Below are positions 60,571 through 64,000 of a DNA stretch of 64,000 nt, piece by piece (the first letter of the stretch is position 1; each line of letters opens with the position of its first letter). The position numbers were made by a program, and so were the translations under genes. The DNA comes from Gentiana macrophylla (lineage: Eukaryota > Streptophyta > Magnoliopsida > Gentianales > Gentianaceae), in NCBI GenBank assembly GCA_026214975.1, contig JAOBSW010000067.1, forward strand, positions 124,001-188,000. Direction: 5' to 3'. The notes beneath the pieces were generated by a model that saw only the letters and a program-made list of their open reading frames with translations, was not told the origin of the DNA and made no database searches.

Positions 60571-61173
60571 TATTGAAAAAAGAGTTTTTTAAAATAAAAA
60601 AACTTTCCTAATTTGCGACCTTGATTACTCATATTGCACCGTTCTTTTCGTGATTATATCTTTAATTAGTTATCTTTATGTAATCTTCTTTTCTCTGCAA
60701 TCGCTGTCTTTTATATTTCGTAGATGTATATGATTGTTTGCTGTTTTTTTTTATTCAATTCCAAAAATTGGTGGAAATCAGCATTATGTTGTGTCTAACT
60801 TCAGTACGAGAATTAACCATTGTGGATTCAATATTTTATTGTTCTCTTTTCGGTTCTTGATATTTAACTTTTTTTTTCCAGTTTATTTGCATTTGTGTAG
60901 GGTTTCCATAGATGTGAAGATGATCGAGAGATGCCTAGAGGATCAAGGTAGGTTTTCCAGATTATTCCTCTTCTCTCACAACACCAGATTTTTTTTTGGC
61001 TCAAATCAATGAATAGTTTTAGTTTTTTTTAATATACTTAGGTTGTAATTGATTCTAATCGATCATTCTTATTCTGAAGCTCTTGATAAAGATTTCTTCT
61101 TTGTTTTTCTAAATGCTTGCAGATTGCAAGTTCATCTTCGCCCGAATGGCTCCAGCCTCCTTAACAGAGAGTA

Positions 61174-61213
<40 letters not shown>

Positions 61214-62515
61214 GCAAAAAAAAGGATTTTTATAATATTGGAGGTGGATTTCTCTATCATTTTTGCTTTTGTGTTTGAATTATCGAAATCTATAATATTG
61301 GATTTTTTTATATCGGATGGAGAGAGATTCATCATAAATCGAGTAGCAGATGCACATAGGGGTAAATTGGGTCCATGACCCGTTAAAAATAAGAAAATCC
61401 TACATTTTACCTATAAAAAAATATTTGAGACTTATAAAAATTTATTTATTGTGTAAAATATTTACTGACCCCGTTGAATATAATTTTGGATCCGCCACCA
61501 TCGTGTTTAGGTAGTATTCATGGTGTTTGCTTTTTACCCTGATTATGCATTCCTATGGGCCTTTGAACAAATGGATATTTCGTTTCAGATTGGGAGGACA
61601 TTTATCTATGCGGATTACTTGGGTTGACGATGTCAAATGTTCCCCTCAAGATAAGAAAAAAAAACGACATCAAATTTGGATCGAAGTAAGAAAATGATGG
61701 CTAAGCTTTAATTTAAACCCAATAACTTCTATGCACACACCGATCTAATTGATACGGATTATTTTGTGAAATGTACATCTGAGCTGAGTGATCATTTGTT
61801 GCCAATTGTGAAGTAATACAAGCGGGTTGATCGCTATATCCTATTTGAGATATTTTACGAGTTTCAATTTATGTCACGCTTTTAATATTTTTATATATCT
61901 GCAAGCCTAATTTGTGACAACGAGGAGGTTATTGGAAACCAGCGAACATATATAAGTGGATTTGTAAAGAATTTGATTTAAGAAAGTGATGTCTGCTCTA
62001 CTCTATCAATTTTTTTTTGTCTATTTCGTGTCAGTTGCTCTATTTTTTTCTTTCTTTCTCACTTTTTTTTTTTTTTTTTTTTTTTTTTTCCTTTTTCTCT
62101 CTTTTTAATTCAATCCCAATGAATATATATGCTTGGGTGTATGTGTGTTTTTAATTTTATTTTATATGCTTTGTGTGTTTGAGTATGAAGCTTGGGATTT
62201 TTATAGATCATGTATGTTTCATTTGATTTTTTTTATTAGTTGTAAGTTAGTTTAGTTTTGCTATTTTTTAATACTTTGATGAAAGTGCTGCCAAAAATTG
62301 TTATCTTTTTATATGAGCTATTTGGAATTATGAACCTTCTAATTGTCTACATGTTATCACATGTTTTACTAGATTTATCTTAGACATTTATATGATCATG
62401 AAGAAACTTCTAAAAGATAAATACTATTGTTACATTTGTTTATTTCATTTTTAAATGTGACTTTTATGTTTTTTTTTTTTTTGGGTGTGTGATCATGTCT
62501 GAGTGACTATTGATG
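60571..62515. other. AT-rich intergenic DNA with poly-T runs
   Basis: Long poly-T at about 61180-61212 and 62064-62092. No ORF with family character and no beta-glucosidase N-terminal exons. Confidence 0.5.
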
Positions 62516-62617
62516 ATGGATAAGTTTTATTGATGATGTATTGTTATGTTGATAGATTTTACGGGCCTCGGCTGCAAACACTACTACAAGATGAGGTTTC
62601 TTTTTTGTCTCCTTCAC

Positions 62618-62725
62618 CAATAAAGTATTTACATCTCCAATAAAAAAATACATTTCCAATACTGAAAACTCATTTACCAACAAATTATTTATATCTCCAA
62701 TAAAAAAATACACTTTTAATACTAT
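62618..62725. repeat. two tandem units of about 65 bp (CTCCAATAAAAAAATACA type)
   Basis: ATTTACATCTCCAATAAAAA and TTATATCTCCAATAAAAA repeat with the following ATACAYTT and AATACT. Function unknown. Confidence 0.6.
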
Positions 62726-62739
62726 ATTTTAGACATATT

Positions 62740-63073
62740 GGTTCCGTTTGTTTTGCAAGATGTTTTTTTGGGAGTTTTTTTTCCATCACATCATCAATCA
62801 TTTCTTATAATTCTCACACCAATCAAATCTTCAACTACAAATAAAAAAATATTAAATCATCTATCATCATTTCACTTTATCAACTTTATTACTTTTTTAC
62901 CATTATTTTATTCATTATTCTATTTTATTTCACCAATCATTTAATAATCCACACCAATCATTATTCTACTTTATTTTACCCCATCAACTTTCTAATTATT
63001 ACTTCAATCACTTTATCTAAAAAAAACTCCCAAAAAAACTCTAAAAAAACTACAACCCAAAACAAACAGAGCC
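62740..63073. mobile_element. Tourist-like (PIF/Harbinger) MITE, 334 bp
   Basis: Terminal inverted repeats GGTTCCGTTTGTTTTG and GGCTCTGTTTGTTTTG, with ATT on both sides (62737-62739, 63074-63076) as a 3-bp duplication. AT-rich interior without coding capacity. Confidence 0.7.
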
Positions 63074-63076
63074 ATT

Positions 63077-64000
63077 AATTCTTTTTCTAATCTGTGTGAT
63101 TTTTTTTCTCTACGATAGATGAAAAACGGAGGGAGTAGCAATGTAGACGTGCATGGGAATTTATGGCTCACATGATGGAACTTTTATTTTGGACACATTT
63201 ATTTTCATCCAAACGATTCTACCGGTATACCACATTACATGTACATCGTACTGAATTCACCTATAAAATTTGCTTTTAATGTCAAAATTTGACTTTTCTA
63301 AAGTCGATTATCACATTTGACTGATTGAAGGTCGATTCTTATTTAATAACTAATTGTAAAAAAGATCGAGTCAGTGTGGTGTAAATGTACTATGATAGAA
63401 TCGTTAAAAATGAATGCTCCATTTTTTAGATGTCTCCAAGAGACGGAACTCAATATGCATATTACACAATGCAAAACTATTCAAACTATGTTTTTATGTA
63501 TGTGTGTTAAAAAAAAGAGTTGTTTCATGAAAATGGTTTAAGATGGAGCTCCCACTATTGTTGTAGAGTTCAAATAATGAATCGTGCTGGATGACTTGAT
63601 AGTTGCAGCCAGGAAAATTACACTGCATCTTATTTCATTATTGTGACGCACGTTTTTCTTTTATATTAATTATGTAAAAATGTATGACCAATGTTATCTA
63701 ACATCAACTTTATACTTATGAGCAACTTAACCTTTCAATGGTATCTTATTTCCCCTTATTGATTACCATGGAACACACATATTTGTATTGAAGTTTTATT
63801 TATGATTCGCTATTAACTAATTCATAATAATTTTTTATCGTTTCATGTGTATAAAATTGTATATTTATAATTTAGATCCACACATATATAATCTCTTTCT
63901 CCGTGCATCGCATGGGTAAAAGGCTAGTAATAATAATAATCAAGTTGACTCTTATGGCACGTTTGGATTGTGGTAATGGAATGTAATGGAATGCTTTTTT
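63077..64000. other. AT-rich intergenic DNA to the window edge
   Basis: No gene recognised. The last 45 bases (GGCACGTTTGGATTGTGG) could be the start of another Tourist-like MITE cut by the edge. Confidence 0.35.

Noticed and set aside
60734..61012. Possible beta-glucosidase N-terminal exon or separate small gene upstream of the pseudogene
   Set aside because: Neither strand shows the expected GH1 N-terminal motifs, and the plus ORF is Phe-rich AT sequence.

Overview
This is a window of nuclear plant DNA, most likely from a eudicot. The evidence is intron-containing plant gene families (a PHO2/UBC24-type E2 ubiquitin-conjugating enzyme, a GH1 beta-glucosidase, a KAPP-type PP2C fragment), AT-rich intergenic DNA, and heavily nested LTR retrotransposons and DNA transposons. 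No rRNA, tRNA, CRISPR or bacterial operon structure was seen.

Layout. 1-4.4 kb: minus-strand Ty1/copia element, cut by the window edge and carrying single-base frameshifts. 4.5-12.3 kb: about 6 kb of degenerate 14-17 bp minisatellite whose variants look like CpG decay, split by a solo LTR with a 5-bp target duplication. 12.9-14.5 kb and 28.1-30.1 kb: two paralogous two-exon E2 genes in the same orientation. The first has lost its C-terminal membrane tail through an early stop. Between them lie a 3.1-kb composite insertion with two unrelated host exon fragments (16.0-19.2 kb, supported by a paralogous empty site at 55.81 kb) and a gypsy-like element with gag and protease but no visible RT (20.7-26.4 kb).

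30.6-40.4 kb: a copia gag relic interrupted by another decayed copia, one end of a CACTA transposon with a small hAT MITE inside (8-bp TSD), and a gypsy gag joined to KAPP-like exon sequence. 40.95-54.46 kb: a 13.5-kb hAT-like element with a perfect 8-bp TSD. It hosts a noncoding retrotransposon array, LTR-internal-LTR-internal-LTR-partial internal (period about 4.5 kb, tRNA-Asp-type PBS), flanked by an unusual 62-bp direct duplication. 55.3-60.1 kb: a MULE-like foldback MITE and a 5'-truncated beta-glucosidase pseudogene. The remainder is AT-rich intergenic DNA with a Tourist-like MITE.

Few functional host genes are present. The second E2 gene looks intact; the first E2 and the beta-glucosidase are altered. 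The most interesting structures are noncoding: the tandem retroelement array with its series of stem-compensated hairpins and perfect LTR hairpin, the composite gene-fragment insertion with an empty site, and the CpG-decaying minisatellite. Single-base indels recur in coding regions and differences between repeat copies cluster at CG-rich spots, so some apparent mutations may be assembly errors.
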